A DNA stretch of 64,000 nt, taken from contig NZ_KB907246.1 of NCBI RefSeq assembly GCF_000381905.1, positions 62,001 through 126,000 on the forward strand. The letters are read 5' to 3'. The stretch is from Paenibacillus fonticola DSM 21315 (GTDB lineage Bacteria > Bacillota > Bacilli > Paenibacillales > Paenibacillaceae). Below are positions 26,187 through 38,074 of the stretch, in pieces. Under the pieces are notes generated by a model, which worked only from the letters and a program-made list of their open reading frames with translations, ran no database searches and was not told where the DNA came from. The position numbers and the translations under genes were made by a program. Numbering within the stretch: position 1 is the first letter of the stretch; the number at the start of each line of letters is the position of its first letter.

Positions 26187-26816
26187 ATGGGAAAACTGGT
26201 GGTATGTGATCACCCTTTGATTCAACACAAACTGACTTTTATTCGAGACATGCAGACGAATACGAAGGACTTCCGTGAATTGGTAGATGAAGTCGCCACT
26301 CTCATGGCATATGAAATTACAAGAGAAGTACCTTTGGAATCGATCAAGGTGCAGACCCCGGTCTGTGAAGCTGAAGCACGGGTCATCTCGGGCCGGATGC
26401 TTGGGCTGATTCCGATTTTACGGGCCGGCCTTGGGATGCTCGACGGTGTTCTTAAACTGCTTCCTGCTGCGAAAGTAGGGCATGTAGGTTTGTTTCGGGA
26501 CCCGCAGACGCTTCAGCCGGTAGAATACTACGTCAAGCTGCCTACAGATGTGCAGGAACGCGAGCTTATCGTTATTGACCCAATGCTGGCGACAGGCGGT
26601 TCAGCGATCGCGGCGATTGATGTGTTGAAGAAGCGCGGATGCACGCAAATTAAAATGATGAATTTGATCGCGGCGCCTGAAGGCGTACAAGCTGTGCAGG
26701 AGGCCCACCCGGATGTAGATATTTACGTGGCGGCATTGGATGAGCGGCTGGATGAACACGGTTATATCGTTCCTGGATTGGGAGATGCCGGTGACCGGTT
26801 ATACGGTACCAAATAG
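26187..26816 (+). CDS. upp: Uracil phosphoribosyltransferase
   Basis: Salvages uracil with PRPP to form UMP. The 209-residue length is exactly typical. The PRPP-binding motif is [17 protein letters not shown] near residue 131, the uracil-binding C-terminus [17 protein letters not shown] is intact, and the N-terminal [16 protein letters not shown] is standard. ACCGGAGGG precedes the ATG. glyA-upp adjacency matches Bacillus. Confidence 0.97.
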   Translation: MGKLVVCDHPLIQHKLTFIRDMQTNTKDFRELVDEVATLMAYEITREVPLESIKVQTPVCEAEARVISGRMLGLIPILRAGLGMLDGVLKLLPAAKVGHVGLFRDPQTLQPVEYYVKLPTDVQERELIVIDPMLATGGSAIAAIDVLKKRGCTQIKMMNLIAAPEGVQAVQEAHPDVDIYVAALDERLDEHGYIVPGLGDAGDRLYGTK

Positions 26817-26859
26817 TTTATGTAAAATGACGATATTTAATGAAGAGGTTGTTTTGAAG

Positions 26860-26990
26860 GTTTCAGAGGGTATCAGAGCATACCGGAAGATGTTGCTCTC
26901 GATAATACTCAGAAGGTATTAGATGAGATCAGAGGATATCAAAGGTACTAACGGGGATTTGAAGGATTTGAAGGATTTAAAGGACAATAA
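26860..26990. repeat. Short degenerate repeats between upp and mnaA
   Basis: Copies on the pattern GAGRKTATCARAG and a triplet of GGATTTGAA units at the 3' end fill the upp-mnaA spacer. They are imperfect and specific to this gap. Confidence 0.5.
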
Positions 26991-27008
26991 TTAAGGAAAG
27001 GAATTATC

Positions 27009-28175
27009 ATGCCTAAAATTAAAGTAATGACAATTTTTGGTGTCAGGCCAGAAGCGATTAAGATGGCTCCGCTGATTCTCGAGCTGCAAAAGCATAAGGA
27101 ACATATCGATTCGGTCGTCGCCGTAACGGCCCAGCATCGTGAAATGCTTGATCAGGTGCTGGATGTATTTAAGATCGTGCCTGATTATGATCTGGATGTC
27201 ATGAAGCCAAATCAGACCCTGAATGAAATTACCATTCGGGTACTCGGTGGGCTAGAGCAGGTTCTGTGTGATGCGAAGCCGGATATTGTGCTTGTCCACG
27301 GCGATACGCTGACGACTTTTCTGGCCAGCTACGCTGCTTTTCTGCAAGGGATTAAGATCGGGCATGTCGAGGCGGGGCTACGTACCTGGAACAAGTGGTC
27401 ACCGTACCCGGAGGAGATGAACCGCCAGTTGACAGGAGTGCTGGCCGACCTGCATTTTGCTCCGACCGAGTGGTCGGCTAACAATTTGCGCAAGGAAAAT
27501 AAGCCGGAGTCAAGTATATATATCACAGGCAACACGATAACTGATGTGTTTCAATATACAGTACAGCCTAATTATTGGAACTCAGTGCTGGACTTTGCCG
27601 CCGGAAAGCGGCTTATTCTCATGACGGCCCACCGCCGGGAATCGCAAGGGGAGCCGCACATGAACATATTCCGCGCCGTGAAGCGCATTGCTGACGAGTT
27701 CGAGGACGTGGCGATCGTATACCCGGTTCACCCTAGTCCTCCGGTCAAAGAGCCAGCGCATGCCACATTGGGCGGGCACCCTCGCATCAAGCTGATCGAG
27801 CCGCTGGATGTGATTGATTTTCACAACATCTATCCGCATACCCATTTGATCGTTACGGATTCGGGCGGGATGCAGGAAGAGGCGCCTTCGTTTGGTGTGC
27901 CGGTTCTCGTACTGCGCGATACAACGGAGCGTCCCGAAGGAATTGAGGCGGGAACGCTTGAACTGGTCGGTACGGAAGAGGAGATGGTTTATGAACGGAT
28001 CAAGACTCTGCTGACGGATAGCGCTTTGTATGAATCTATGAGCCGTGCGGCAAATCCTTATGGGGATGGGAAGGCGTCCGAAAGGATTGTCAATGCGATA
28101 TATCACCATTTTGGTGCAATTGATCAACGACCGGAGAATTTTCACAGAAAGTTCACAAATTCGAATGATCAATAA
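27009..28175 (+). CDS. mnaA: UDP-N-acetylglucosamine 2-epimerase (non-hydrolysing)
   Basis: Interconverts UDP-GlcNAc and UDP-ManNAc, precursor for teichoic-type linkage units and secondary cell-wall polymers. The 388-residue protein starts MPKIKVMTIFGVRPEAIKMA and has the family blocks VHGDTLTTFLASYAA, GHVEAGLRTWNKWSPYPEEM, LMTAHRRE and TDSGGMQEEAPSFG. AAGGAAAGGAATT precedes the ATG. Its product would feed the TagA/TagO-type enzymes encoded at 53468-55510. Confidence 0.96.
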   Translation: MPKIKVMTIFGVRPEAIKMAPLILELQKHKEHIDSVVAVTAQHREMLDQVLDVFKIVPDYDLDVMKPNQTLNEITIRVLGGLEQVLCDAKPDIVLVHGDTLTTFLASYAAFLQGIKIGHVEAGLRTWNKWSPYPEEMNRQLTGVLADLHFAPTEWSANNLRKENKPESSIYITGNTITDVFQYTVQPNYWNSVLDFAAGKRLILMTAHRRESQGEPHMNIFRAVKRIADEFEDVAIVYPVHPSPPVKEPAHATLGGHPRIKLIEPLDVIDFHNIYPHTHLIVTDSGGMQEEAPSFGVPVLVLRDTTERPEGIEAGTLELVGTEEEMVYERIKTLLTDSALYESMSRAANPYGDGKASERIVNAIYHHFGAIDQRPENFHRKFTNSNDQ

Positions 28176-28216
28176 TTGTGTTTCTGAACGAGATAGCATA
28201 CAGTATTACTGTACGG

Positions 28217-28260
28217 TTTTAACGCTTTCGTTGACAAAAAGTAGACACATTCAGTAAAAT
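28217..28260 (+). promoter_or_regulatory. Sigma-A promoter of the atp operon with an abutting cre-like sequence
   Basis: TTGACA (28231-28236) and TAAAAT (28255-28260), spaced 18 bp, make a near-consensus promoter. Immediately upstream, TTTTAACGCTTTCG (28217-28230) resembles a catabolite-responsive element core (NNNAANCGCTTTC), but the 5' TG is missing. The start point would be near 28267, leaving a short leader before atpZ. Confidence 0.65.
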
Positions 28261-28278
28261 AAGTTGGGATTGTTCCGA

Positions 28279-28512
28279 ATGAAAATTCCTGATAATAATG
28301 GCAATCCTTGGATTGCTGCCGCTTACATTAGCGGGGCGGGTTTTTTGCTGGCTACCTATATTGTTGTCGGCTTTTTGAGTGCAAAATGGCTGGCGGAGCG
28401 TTTCGACGGGCCGAATTACTGGATTGCTATTGGGGCTATCACGGGTCTCGTGCTCGGAATCGTCAACGTATTTGTACTAATCAAAAAGTTTTTGGGGGCG
28501 CAGAATGGATGA
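28279..28512 (+). CDS. atpZ: AtpZ/AtpI-family small membrane protein
   Basis: A 77-residue protein with two membrane helices and the family signature WIAAAYISGAGFLLATYIV, then WLAERFDGPNYWIAIGAITG. AtpZ with AtpI has been linked to Mg/Ca transport and assembly of the Fo rotor in alkaliphilic Bacillus. The start is uncertain: ATG 28279 lacks a strong ribosome site and TTG 28264 is in frame. The stop overlaps the atpI start by 8 nt. Confidence 0.8.
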   Translation: MKIPDNNGNPWIAAAYISGAGFLLATYIVVGFLSAKWLAERFDGPNYWIAIGAITGLVLGIVNVFVLIKKFLGAQNG

Positions 28513-28882
28513 TTTAGGTTCCATTGTAAAAGCCGTATTCCGGATCACGTTCCTGTTATTGTCCGCTTTATTTTTCGGATGGGCCATTCTTCCAGAGTAC
28601 AGGCCGATCTTCGCCGGATTTATTTTGGGACTGGCTGTCGGTTTGCTCTACGTCCGTTATCTGTCTTTGAAAGTACGGCAATTGGTTCAACTCGTGGTCA
28701 GTCAGGAACAACGCAGGTTTAATTTCGGTTTTGTTACTAGAATTTGTCTAGTTTTTCTTGCTGTCATGGTTGCGGTCAAGTTCGAGCAGGTGTCATTAAT
28801 GACGGTTCTTCTCGGCCTGTTTATCCCGCAGCTGCTGACGATCCCGGTGAGCATCTTCATCGGAATCCGCAACAAGGCTTGA
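28505..28882 (+). CDS. atpI: ATP synthase subunit I
   Basis: A 125-residue protein with four predicted helices. ATP synthase I assists assembly of the c-ring. It overlaps atpZ and precedes atpB, the standard place. Sequence identity in this family is low, so the call rests on length, topology and position. The RxLSLKVRQL stretch between helices 2 and 3 is typical. Confidence 0.82.
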   Translation: MDDLGSIVKAVFRITFLLLSALFFGWAILPEYRPIFAGFILGLAVGLLYVRYLSLKVRQLVQLVVSQEQRRFNFGFVTRICLVFLAVMVAVKFEQVSLMTVLLGLFIPQLLTIPVSIFIGIRNKA

Positions 28883-28917
28883 ACATCTTATACGGGGAAA
28901 GGGGTGAATACATATAA

Positions 28918-29682
28918 ATGCATGACGCACCGATTATTATGCTTGGAGGATTTCACCTGGATATATCCGCCGTTATGATGCTAATGGTAAGCATGCTCAT
29001 CGTATTCGTCATATGTCGATTAGCTGTAGCGAATTTGTCGGTCGAGAATCCGTCCAAGATGCAGAACTTCATGGAATGGGTCGTTGAGTTCGTTCAAGGG
29101 ATTGTTGGAAGTACCATGAGTTTGAAGAAGGGCAAGCCTTATATATCTTTGGGATTGACCTTGATTTTATTCATCTTCGTATCCAATCTACTAGGGTTGC
29201 CGCTAGGCGTGATCACTGAGGCGCATGGCCCGGAGAAGGTTTTTGGGAAAGTCATTGAAGCTACGGCTACTTTGCAAGCCGGGGAACATGCCCACATTCT
29301 GTGGTGGAAATCTCCGACCGCTGATATTGCCGTGACGGCTGGACTGGCACTGGTTGTATTTATTTTAATGAACTTCCTAGGGATCAAAAACAATAGGAAG
29401 CATTACTTCAAGCATTACCTTGAGCCGTTTCCCATTTTTTTGCCGCTGAACATCATCGAGAACTTGTCCAAGCCGATCGCGTTGGCTATTCGTCTATTTG
29501 CGAACATCTTCGCGGGTGAGGTTCTGATCGCGGTTATCATCAAGATGGGTTACCTCGGTATTCCATTTATGGGCATTTGGCAGGGCTTCAGTATATTCGT
29601 TGGCGCACTGCAAGCTTACATTTTCACCATTTTGACGATGGTTTATATTTCACAGTACACGATTCACGAGGAAGAGCATTAG
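28918..29682 (+). CDS. atpB: ATP synthase subunit a
   Basis: The proton-channel stator subunit of Fo, 254 residues with five or six helices. The essential Arg lies in KPIALAIRLFANIFAGEV near residue 190, and the C-terminal LQAYIFTILTMVYI helix is standard. AAAGGGGTGA precedes ATG 28918. Confidence 0.96.
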   Translation: MHDAPIIMLGGFHLDISAVMMLMVSMLIVFVICRLAVANLSVENPSKMQNFMEWVVEFVQGIVGSTMSLKKGKPYISLGLTLILFIFVSNLLGLPLGVITEAHGPEKVFGKVIEATATLQAGEHAHILWWKSPTADIAVTAGLALVVFILMNFLGIKNNRKHYFKHYLEPFPIFLPLNIIENLSKPIALAIRLFANIFAGEVLIAVIIKMGYLGIPFMGIWQGFSIFVGALQAYIFTILTMVYISQYTIHEEEH

Positions 29683-29762
29683 TAAACTCTAGGGAAAAGG
29701 CCGCATGGCATCTTCCTGCCAGAGATCTAATACTACTAATTATTAAATAAGCAACATATTAA

Positions 29763-29999
<237 letters not shown>

Positions 30000-30102
30000 T
30001 AATAGTTTCGGTTTGGCGGGGAGGGCCTATGCCATCCACGCCTTCGTTTTAAGCACAAGAAATCGCATAAGAAACTATTATTAACGGAAAGGAGTGACAT
30101 CC

Positions 30103-30594
30103 GTGGAGGTCCTTTGGGAGAACATTATCATCACCATGCTTGCCTTTGCGATTCTTTATTGGCTGCTGAACAAGTTTGCATTTGGCAAGCTGTTTGCAGT
30201 AATGGAGAAACGTCGCGAGCTGGTACTTGGACAATTAGAAGAAGCTAAGCAAACTAGAGAGCAAGCAAACGCGTATGTCGAGGAGCAGAAAGAGGCTCTT
30301 AGCCAGGCACGTCAGGAAGCTTATGAAATTATTGAGCAATCGAAGCAAAGCAGCAGCAAACAGGCTCGGGATTTGCTGGAACAGGCGAAGCAGGATGCTG
30401 TACGTCTGAAGGACGAGGCGGTCCGCGATATCGAGACCGAGAGAAACAAGGCCGTCGAAGCGCTGCGCGGCGAGATTGGTGCTTTCTCCGTCAACATTGC
30501 CTCCAAGCTGATTGAGCGTGAGGTCGAGAATAATCCGGAAGAACAAGAGAAGCTTGTGAACCAATATCTTAAAGAGGTAGGTAGTAAATCATGA
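30103..30594 (+). CDS. atpF: ATP synthase subunit b
   Basis: The peripheral stalk, about 163 residues: one N-terminal helix (ITMLAFAILYWLLNKFAF) and a long charged, Ala/Gln/Glu-rich coiled coil. GTG 30103 is preferred because GGAAAGGAG lies 8 nt upstream; GTG 30094 overlaps the site. The stop overlaps the atpH start (ATGA). Confidence 0.94.
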   Translation: MEVLWENIIITMLAFAILYWLLNKFAFGKLFAVMEKRRELVLGQLEEAKQTREQANAYVEEQKEALSQARQEAYEIIEQSKQSSSKQARDLLEQAKQDAVRLKDEAVRDIETERNKAVEALRGEIGAFSVNIASKLIEREVENNPEEQEKLVNQYLKEVGSKS

Positions 30595-31139
30595 GCCGCG
30601 AAGCTGTTGTAGCGGGCAGATACGCCAAAGCCCTGTACGAAATTGCAGCGCAGGAAGGGCGTACGCTGGAAGTTGAACAGGAAATCAGAGCTCTCGTGCA
30701 TGCTTTTCATGAAGATAAAGATATACAGAGGTTCATTTCGGCCCCGAATATTTCGGAGGATGTGAAATGGGGAGCGCTTGAGCGCGCGCTGGAAGGGAAA
30801 CTTTCCAAACCTGTTGTTTCATTGGTGAAGCTCCTTGTGGAACGGGGAAGGACAGGTATTTTTCCGGAATTGCTAAGCCGCTATATCAAAATTACAGGGG
30901 ATGCCTTTGGGCTCGCTACAGCGACTGTCTATACGACGTACCCTTTGAATGAAGAGGAAAAGGCAGCAATCGCGGATGAATTTGGCGCATTAGTCAACAA
31001 AAAGATCCGTGTTCTGAACGAGATTGACAAAGACCTGCTCGGCGGAATGAAAGTCCGTATCGGTGATACACTGTATGACGGAAGTTTGGCCGGGAAGCTT
31101 GAACGGCTTGAGAAGTCTTTTCGAAGACAAGCACTGTAG
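30591..31139 (+). CDS. atpH: ATP synthase subunit delta
   Basis: Links the b stalk to the top of F1. The 182-residue protein begins VVAGRYAKALYEIA and ends with the family block EEIDKDLLGGMKVRIGDTLYDGSL-like segment (seen here as DKDLLGGMKVRIGD). It is coupled to atpF by overlap and followed closely by atpA. Confidence 0.95.
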   Translation: MSREAVVAGRYAKALYEIAAQEGRTLEVEQEIRALVHAFHEDKDIQRFISAPNISEDVKWGALERALEGKLSKPVVSLVKLLVERGRTGIFPELLSRYIKITGDAFGLATATVYTTYPLNEEEKAAIADEFGALVNKKIRVLNEIDKDLLGGMKVRIGDTLYDGSLAGKLERLEKSFRRQAL

Positions 31140-32669
<1,530 letters not shown>

Positions 32670-32947
32670 CAAGCTTCATGAATCGGCTTGAAGCTTGGCT
32701 GTAAGCCCGGCTTACTTTAAGCTCAGTTCGCTTGAGGCTCAGTACGGCTGAAGCTCAGCTGCACAGATGCTGATTCGTGATGGTCGTATATATAGAATGC
32801 TTATAGCATAGAATGCTCGTTTTGGCTCATCCAAAGCTTGAATTGCTTGCTTATGGCAGACTTCGGTCTTAATTGTAATTCGGTTTTGACCGTGCCTACC
32901 ATAAGTGGCTGCTTGCCAAGCTGGCTTTGGCTATGAGCCAAAGTTTG

Positions 32948-33196
32948 AGAATAAGCTGCAGGTACTAGTTTAGGGCTGTTGCCAGAACTATGCGTATGTT
33001 TCAAAGTAAACTCTCGCTTCTAGTTAAAGTTAAGGTAATGCTTACGATACGAGTTTTGGCTTGGCCAAAACTAAGTGTATGCTTTCGAAGTAACTTTGGC
33101 TCCTAGCCAAAGTTAAGATTATGCTTACGATGCGAGTTTTGGCTTAGCCAAAACTAAGTGTATGCTTTCGAAGTAACTTTGGCTCCTAGCCAAAGT
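32948..33196 (+). repeat. 83-bp hairpin-rich tandem repeat between atpA and atpG
   Basis: Two nearly identical 83-bp copies (33031-33113 and 33114-33196) and a clearly diverged third copy upstream. Each unit holds two short perfect hairpins: AGTTTTGGC/GCCAAAACT (for example 33052-33060 with 33064-33072) and ACTTTGGCT/AGCCAAAGT (33093-33101 with 33105-33113), separated by the core TATGCTTTCGAAGTA. Further CTTTGGCTATGAGCCAAAG-type remnants lie from about 32930. The 32670-32930 part is also made of GCTTGAGGCTCAGT-like degenerate repeats. No gene is present. Confidence 0.92.
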
Positions 33197-33213
33197 TTGA
33201 AGGTGGTGAAATC

Positions 33214-34074
33214 ATGGCAAAAGGGATTCGCGAAATAAAGCGTCAAATCAAAAGTATTCAGAATACTCGCCAGATTACGAAAGCGATGGAAATGGTCGCT
33301 TCAGCCAAACTGAGAAAAGCGCAGGAAAGAGCGCAATCCTCCCGTCCATACGCGGAAAAGTTGAAAGAAGTCGTGACCAGCATCGCAGCCGGAACGGAAG
33401 GCGTTACTCATCCTATGCTCGTGACTCGTCCGGTGAAGCGTACGGCTTATATTGTGATCACAGCTGATGGTGGCTTGGTTGGCGGATATAACACCAATAT
33501 TATTCGTAAAGTGATGGAAGTAATCAATGAGAAGCACGCCTCCAAATCGGAGTACGGTTTGTTTGTCATAGGGCGTAAAGGCCGGGATTATTTCAATCGC
33601 CGGGAGCTTCCCGTTGTGAAGGATATCGTTGAACTGTCCGACATCCCCAAGTTTGCCGATATTAAGTCGTTAGCTTTTGCGGCTGTTCAGAGCTTTGAAG
33701 AAGAACAGTTTGATGAAGTCTATATTTGCTATAACAAGTTTATTAATGCGATGACCCAGCTGCCGACAGTTGACCGTTTGCTTCCATTCGACAGTGTCGA
33801 AACAGGCGGACCAGCAGCGGAATATGAGTATGAGCCTTCTCCTGAAGCCGTACTTGAGGTTCTGCTTCCTAAATATGCCGAAACGCTTATTTTTGGAGCT
33901 TTATTGGAAGGAAAAGCGAGTGAGCTTGGCGCGAAAATGACGGCAATGGGCAGCGCTACGAAAAATGCTTCGAAAATGATCAACGAGTTAACTCTGACGT
34001 ATAACCGTGCTCGTCAAGCGGCTATTACCCAGGAAATTACGGAAATTGTGGCTGGCGCTAACGCGCAGAGCTAA
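33214..34074 (+). CDS. atpG: ATP synthase subunit gamma
   Basis: The central rotor shaft of F1, 286 residues. N-terminal MAKGIREIKRQIKSIQNTRQ with ITKAMEMVASAKLR and the C-terminal ASKMINELTLTYNRARQAA with ITQEITEIVAGA are the standard ends. AAGGTGGTG lies before the ATG, directly after the repeat array. Confidence 0.97.
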   Translation: MAKGIREIKRQIKSIQNTRQITKAMEMVASAKLRKAQERAQSSRPYAEKLKEVVTSIAAGTEGVTHPMLVTRPVKRTAYIVITADGGLVGGYNTNIIRKVMEVINEKHASKSEYGLFVIGRKGRDYFNRRELPVVKDIVELSDIPKFADIKSLAFAAVQSFEEEQFDEVYICYNKFINAMTQLPTVDRLLPFDSVETGGPAAEYEYEPSPEAVLEVLLPKYAETLIFGALLEGKASELGAKMTAMGSATKNASKMINELTLTYNRARQAAITQEITEIVAGANAQS

Positions 34075-34204
34075 CACTTTCTTTTCGTGGATAGTTTGCG
34101 GATATGCTGGAATTCAGACAGTACGGAACAGCTTCGACACATATGTCAAAACAGCCCGCATATTGAAAATTCAGGCGAAAGCCGTAGTACGCCAAACAGG
34201 GCGT

Positions 34205-35891
<1,687 letters not shown>

Positions 35892-35954
35892 TTAATGCAC
35901 CGTTCATTCGGATGCTTCAGAAATGAACTGTCCCACGAACAGGAGGGATGACAA

Positions 35955-36380
35955 GTGAGCACCTTTTTATTGGAAATTGTTACCCCGGACCATGTGGTGT
36001 TCTCCGAGCAGATAGATAGCCTGACCGTTCGCGGAGTAGAAGGTGAGCTTGGTATTTTGCCGCATCATATTCCGTTGGTAACACCGCTTCAGGTTGCTCC
36101 AATTGTGGCGAAATCCGGTGGTACTGAAACCACAATTGCGGTACATGGCGGCTTTGTTGAAGTCCAAAAGGACAAAGTTATCGTTCTTGCCGAAAGCGCC
36201 GAGCTTCCGGAAGCGATTGATGTTGATCGGGCTGTTGCTGCTAGAGAGCGCGCTGAGCGCAGACTGTCTGCGGGCAAAAATCAGGACCGCATCGACCATC
36301 GCCGTGCTGAGCTAGCTCTGCAACGAGCAATTACACGGATCGATGTATCCGGTAATGCGAAGATCAAAAAGCATAGCTGA
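35955..36380 (+). CDS. atpC: ATP synthase subunit epsilon
   Basis: The 141-residue inhibitory rotor subunit: N-terminal beta-sandwich (LEIVTPDHVVFSEQID, GELGILPHHIPLVTPL) and a C-terminal helical hairpin (AVAARERAERRL...). It starts at GTG after CAGGAGGGATG. Last gene of the atp operon, followed by a terminator. Confidence 0.96.
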   Translation: MSTFLLEIVTPDHVVFSEQIDSLTVRGVEGELGILPHHIPLVTPLQVAPIVAKSGGTETTIAVHGGFVEVQKDKVIVLAESAELPEAIDVDRAVAARERAERRLSAGKNQDRIDHRRAELALQRAITRIDVSGNAKIKKHS

Positions 36381-36390
36381 TAGAACGGAT

Positions 36391-36433
36391 ATAAAACAAA
36401 GCTGAACACCAAGGTGTTCGGCTTTTGTTTTAT
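36391..36433. terminator. Bidirectional terminator between atpC and cutC
   Basis: A near-perfect stem of about 20 bp (36391-36410 with 36413-36433), A-rich on the left and T-rich on the right, so it can work for the rightward atp operon and for the leftward cutC gene. The remaining 36434-36591 stretch has no gene. Confidence 0.85.
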
Positions 36434-36591
36434 ATCCATGTTGTACAAGCGGATAAATTTTATTAAAATCAGGCATAATTTTAGAAGTATTTGTTAGATA
36501 TAGCAGCGAATGGCGGACGAAAAGTTATTTCTTAAGAACCTTTTATATAAGACTTATGGTTTAATGTGCTCTTGTCTGTGATTTTTTTTAA

Positions 36592-37281
36592 TCAAAACCG
36601 ATCGGTGATGTGAAGAACTTTGTATAGTAAATCCGGATCGATCGGATTGAGGAGATTGTAACCCTGTCTAACGCCAGAGCCCATATGAAACTCTGTTGCG
36701 CCGGTTCGTTTCAGAAACGCTTCAAGAGCATCCGGGTGAAGGCCTCCGCCGGGCATGATCGTAATATTTTGCGGCCGGGCTAAAGTGATCAGTTCAAGGA
36801 TATCGTCCTCAGCGTCCAGCGCTGACGAACGTCCCCCTGAAGTAAGGATATGTGTAATTTGGTCATATCGGCTCAAAATATCAATTGCATCTGCGAAGCG
36901 GCTGATTTCATCAAATGCCCGGTGAAAGGTAACTGGAAGACCGTCTGCAGCATCAAGCAGCCGATCAAGGGCATTTACATCCACAGCACCATCCGTAGTC
37001 AAGGCACCCATAACAAATCCTGAGACACCCAGGTGGCAAAAATGAGCAATATCCTGTAACATAGTAGCGATGTCTTCTTTATCGTATACAAAATGGCGAC
37101 TATGGGGGCGGATCATCACTCTTACGTCGACATTAACATGCTCGAGTATTTGTTGGACAAGCCCATAACTTGGTGTCAGCCCGCCCTCTTGGGGGGCAGT
37201 AATAATTTCCAGCCGATGGGCTCCGCGCTGAGCGGCCAGTATCGCGTCTCCTAACGTGTAAGCAATAACTTCAACTAACAC
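36592..37281 (-). CDS. cutC: CutC family protein
   Basis: A TIM-barrel protein of about 229 residues historically linked to copper homeostasis, although its true activity is unresolved. The family motifs LVEVIAYTLGDAILAAQRGA, RLEIITAPQEGGLTPS, VRVMIRPHSRHFVY, GFVMGALTTDG, TFHRAFDE and MPGGGLHPD are present. The start is GTG 37281, 9 nt after AAAGGAG; the upstream in-frame ATG at 37314 precedes the ribosome site. It is the only complete leftward gene in the window and sits between atpC and the DUF1146 gene, which are neighbours in Bacillus. Confidence 0.92.
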   Translation of the reverse strand: MLVEVIAYTLGDAILAAQRGAHRLEIITAPQEGGLTPSYGLVQQILEHVNVDVRVMIRPHSRHFVYDKEDIATMLQDIAHFCHLGVSGFVMGALTTDGAVDVNALDRLLDAADGLPVTFHRAFDEISRFADAIDILSRYDQITHILTSGGRSSALDAEDDILELITLARPQNITIMPGGGLHPDALEAFLKRTGATEFHMGSGVRQGYNLLNPIDPDLLYKVLHITDRF

Positions 37282-37489
37282 ATCAGACAACTCCTTTCTA
37301 TACATTTCGATCATCTGATTATAGCTTACGTTATTGCAAGTGAAAAGAAATGCTGGATTATTATGTCTCGGGCAAGTATGATATATAAGGTTTATAGTTT
37401 TGCATTATGTAGACCGATATATTTTTATAGTGTGTTAACCCTTTTAAGGACGATTGCATAATTATAGAACGAGGCGGGGGGAAGCTGAT

Positions 37490-37741
37490 ATGAATCCATT
37501 GGACTCCGTACCGGCTTCAGTCGGTGTAAACGGTTTGGTGTCCATCTTAGTATCACTGGCGTGCATTGTCATGTCTTGGTGGGCGCTGCAAAATCTTAGG
37601 CTCGACTTGATCATACGTCACCCGAAGGGGCCTCAAGGCAGACTGCTTCAAGTGCTTTTAGCTATCGTGCTGGGACGGTTTGTAGCTGGTTTTATTTTGG
37701 AATACATCGGCTATACGCAGATGCTGGGCTATATGTTTTAA
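37490..37741 (+). CDS. ywzB: DUF1146 family membrane protein (YwzB-like)
   Basis: An 83-residue protein with two membrane helices (residues 14-32 and 56-75) separated by LRLDLIIRHPKGPQGRLL. It is a conserved neighbour of the atp operon and murA in Bacillales; function unknown. ATG 37490 follows GGCGGGGGGAAG. Confidence 0.85.
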   Translation: MNPLDSVPASVGVNGLVSILVSLACIVMSWWALQNLRLDLIIRHPKGPQGRLLQVLLAIVLGRFVAGFILEYIGYTQMLGYMF

Positions 37742-37783
37742 TTCCTAAGTCTTTGGTTATAAGTGTGTTAGACTATTGGGGGC

Positions 37784-37818
37784 GTGCAAAAAATGGTCTT
37801 AGAGACTTTTTGTATGCT
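37784..37818 (+). terminator. Possible terminator after the DUF1146 gene
   Basis: GTCT/AGAC around TAG is extended by A5/T5 pairing and ends in a short T-run. Weak but well placed. Confidence 0.4.
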
Positions 37819-37823
37819 TATGG

Positions 37824-37852
37824 TTGACACCGTGAAGTTTGTCGAATAACAT
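37824..37852 (+). promoter_or_regulatory. murA promoter with an embedded Spo0A-box-like sequence
   Basis: TTGACA (37824-37829) and TAACAT (37847-37852) are spaced 17 bp. TTTGTCGAA (37838-37846), a full match to the Bacillus Spo0A box, lies between them and touches the -10, so binding would be expected to hinder the polymerase. An 8-bp inverted pair GTTGACAC/GTGTCAAC (37823-37830 and 37862-37869) brackets the promoter. Confidence 0.5.
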
Positions 37853-38074
37853 CAAAACATTGTGTCAACAATGGTGAATAAGGGTTATGCCAAGGAGATC
37901 TAATGATTGCTAATAAATAAGACGAAAATCTTCACAATTCGTGTTATTTCTACATGTTTAGAACCTTGTGCGCCGCAAGCTGCCGGTGATATGATGACAT
38001 TTAGGGAATGAGCGGGGTTGCCTTTATTTTGCATCGAAAATAAGGGTGAAAATGAACGCGCGGAGGGAAACAAG

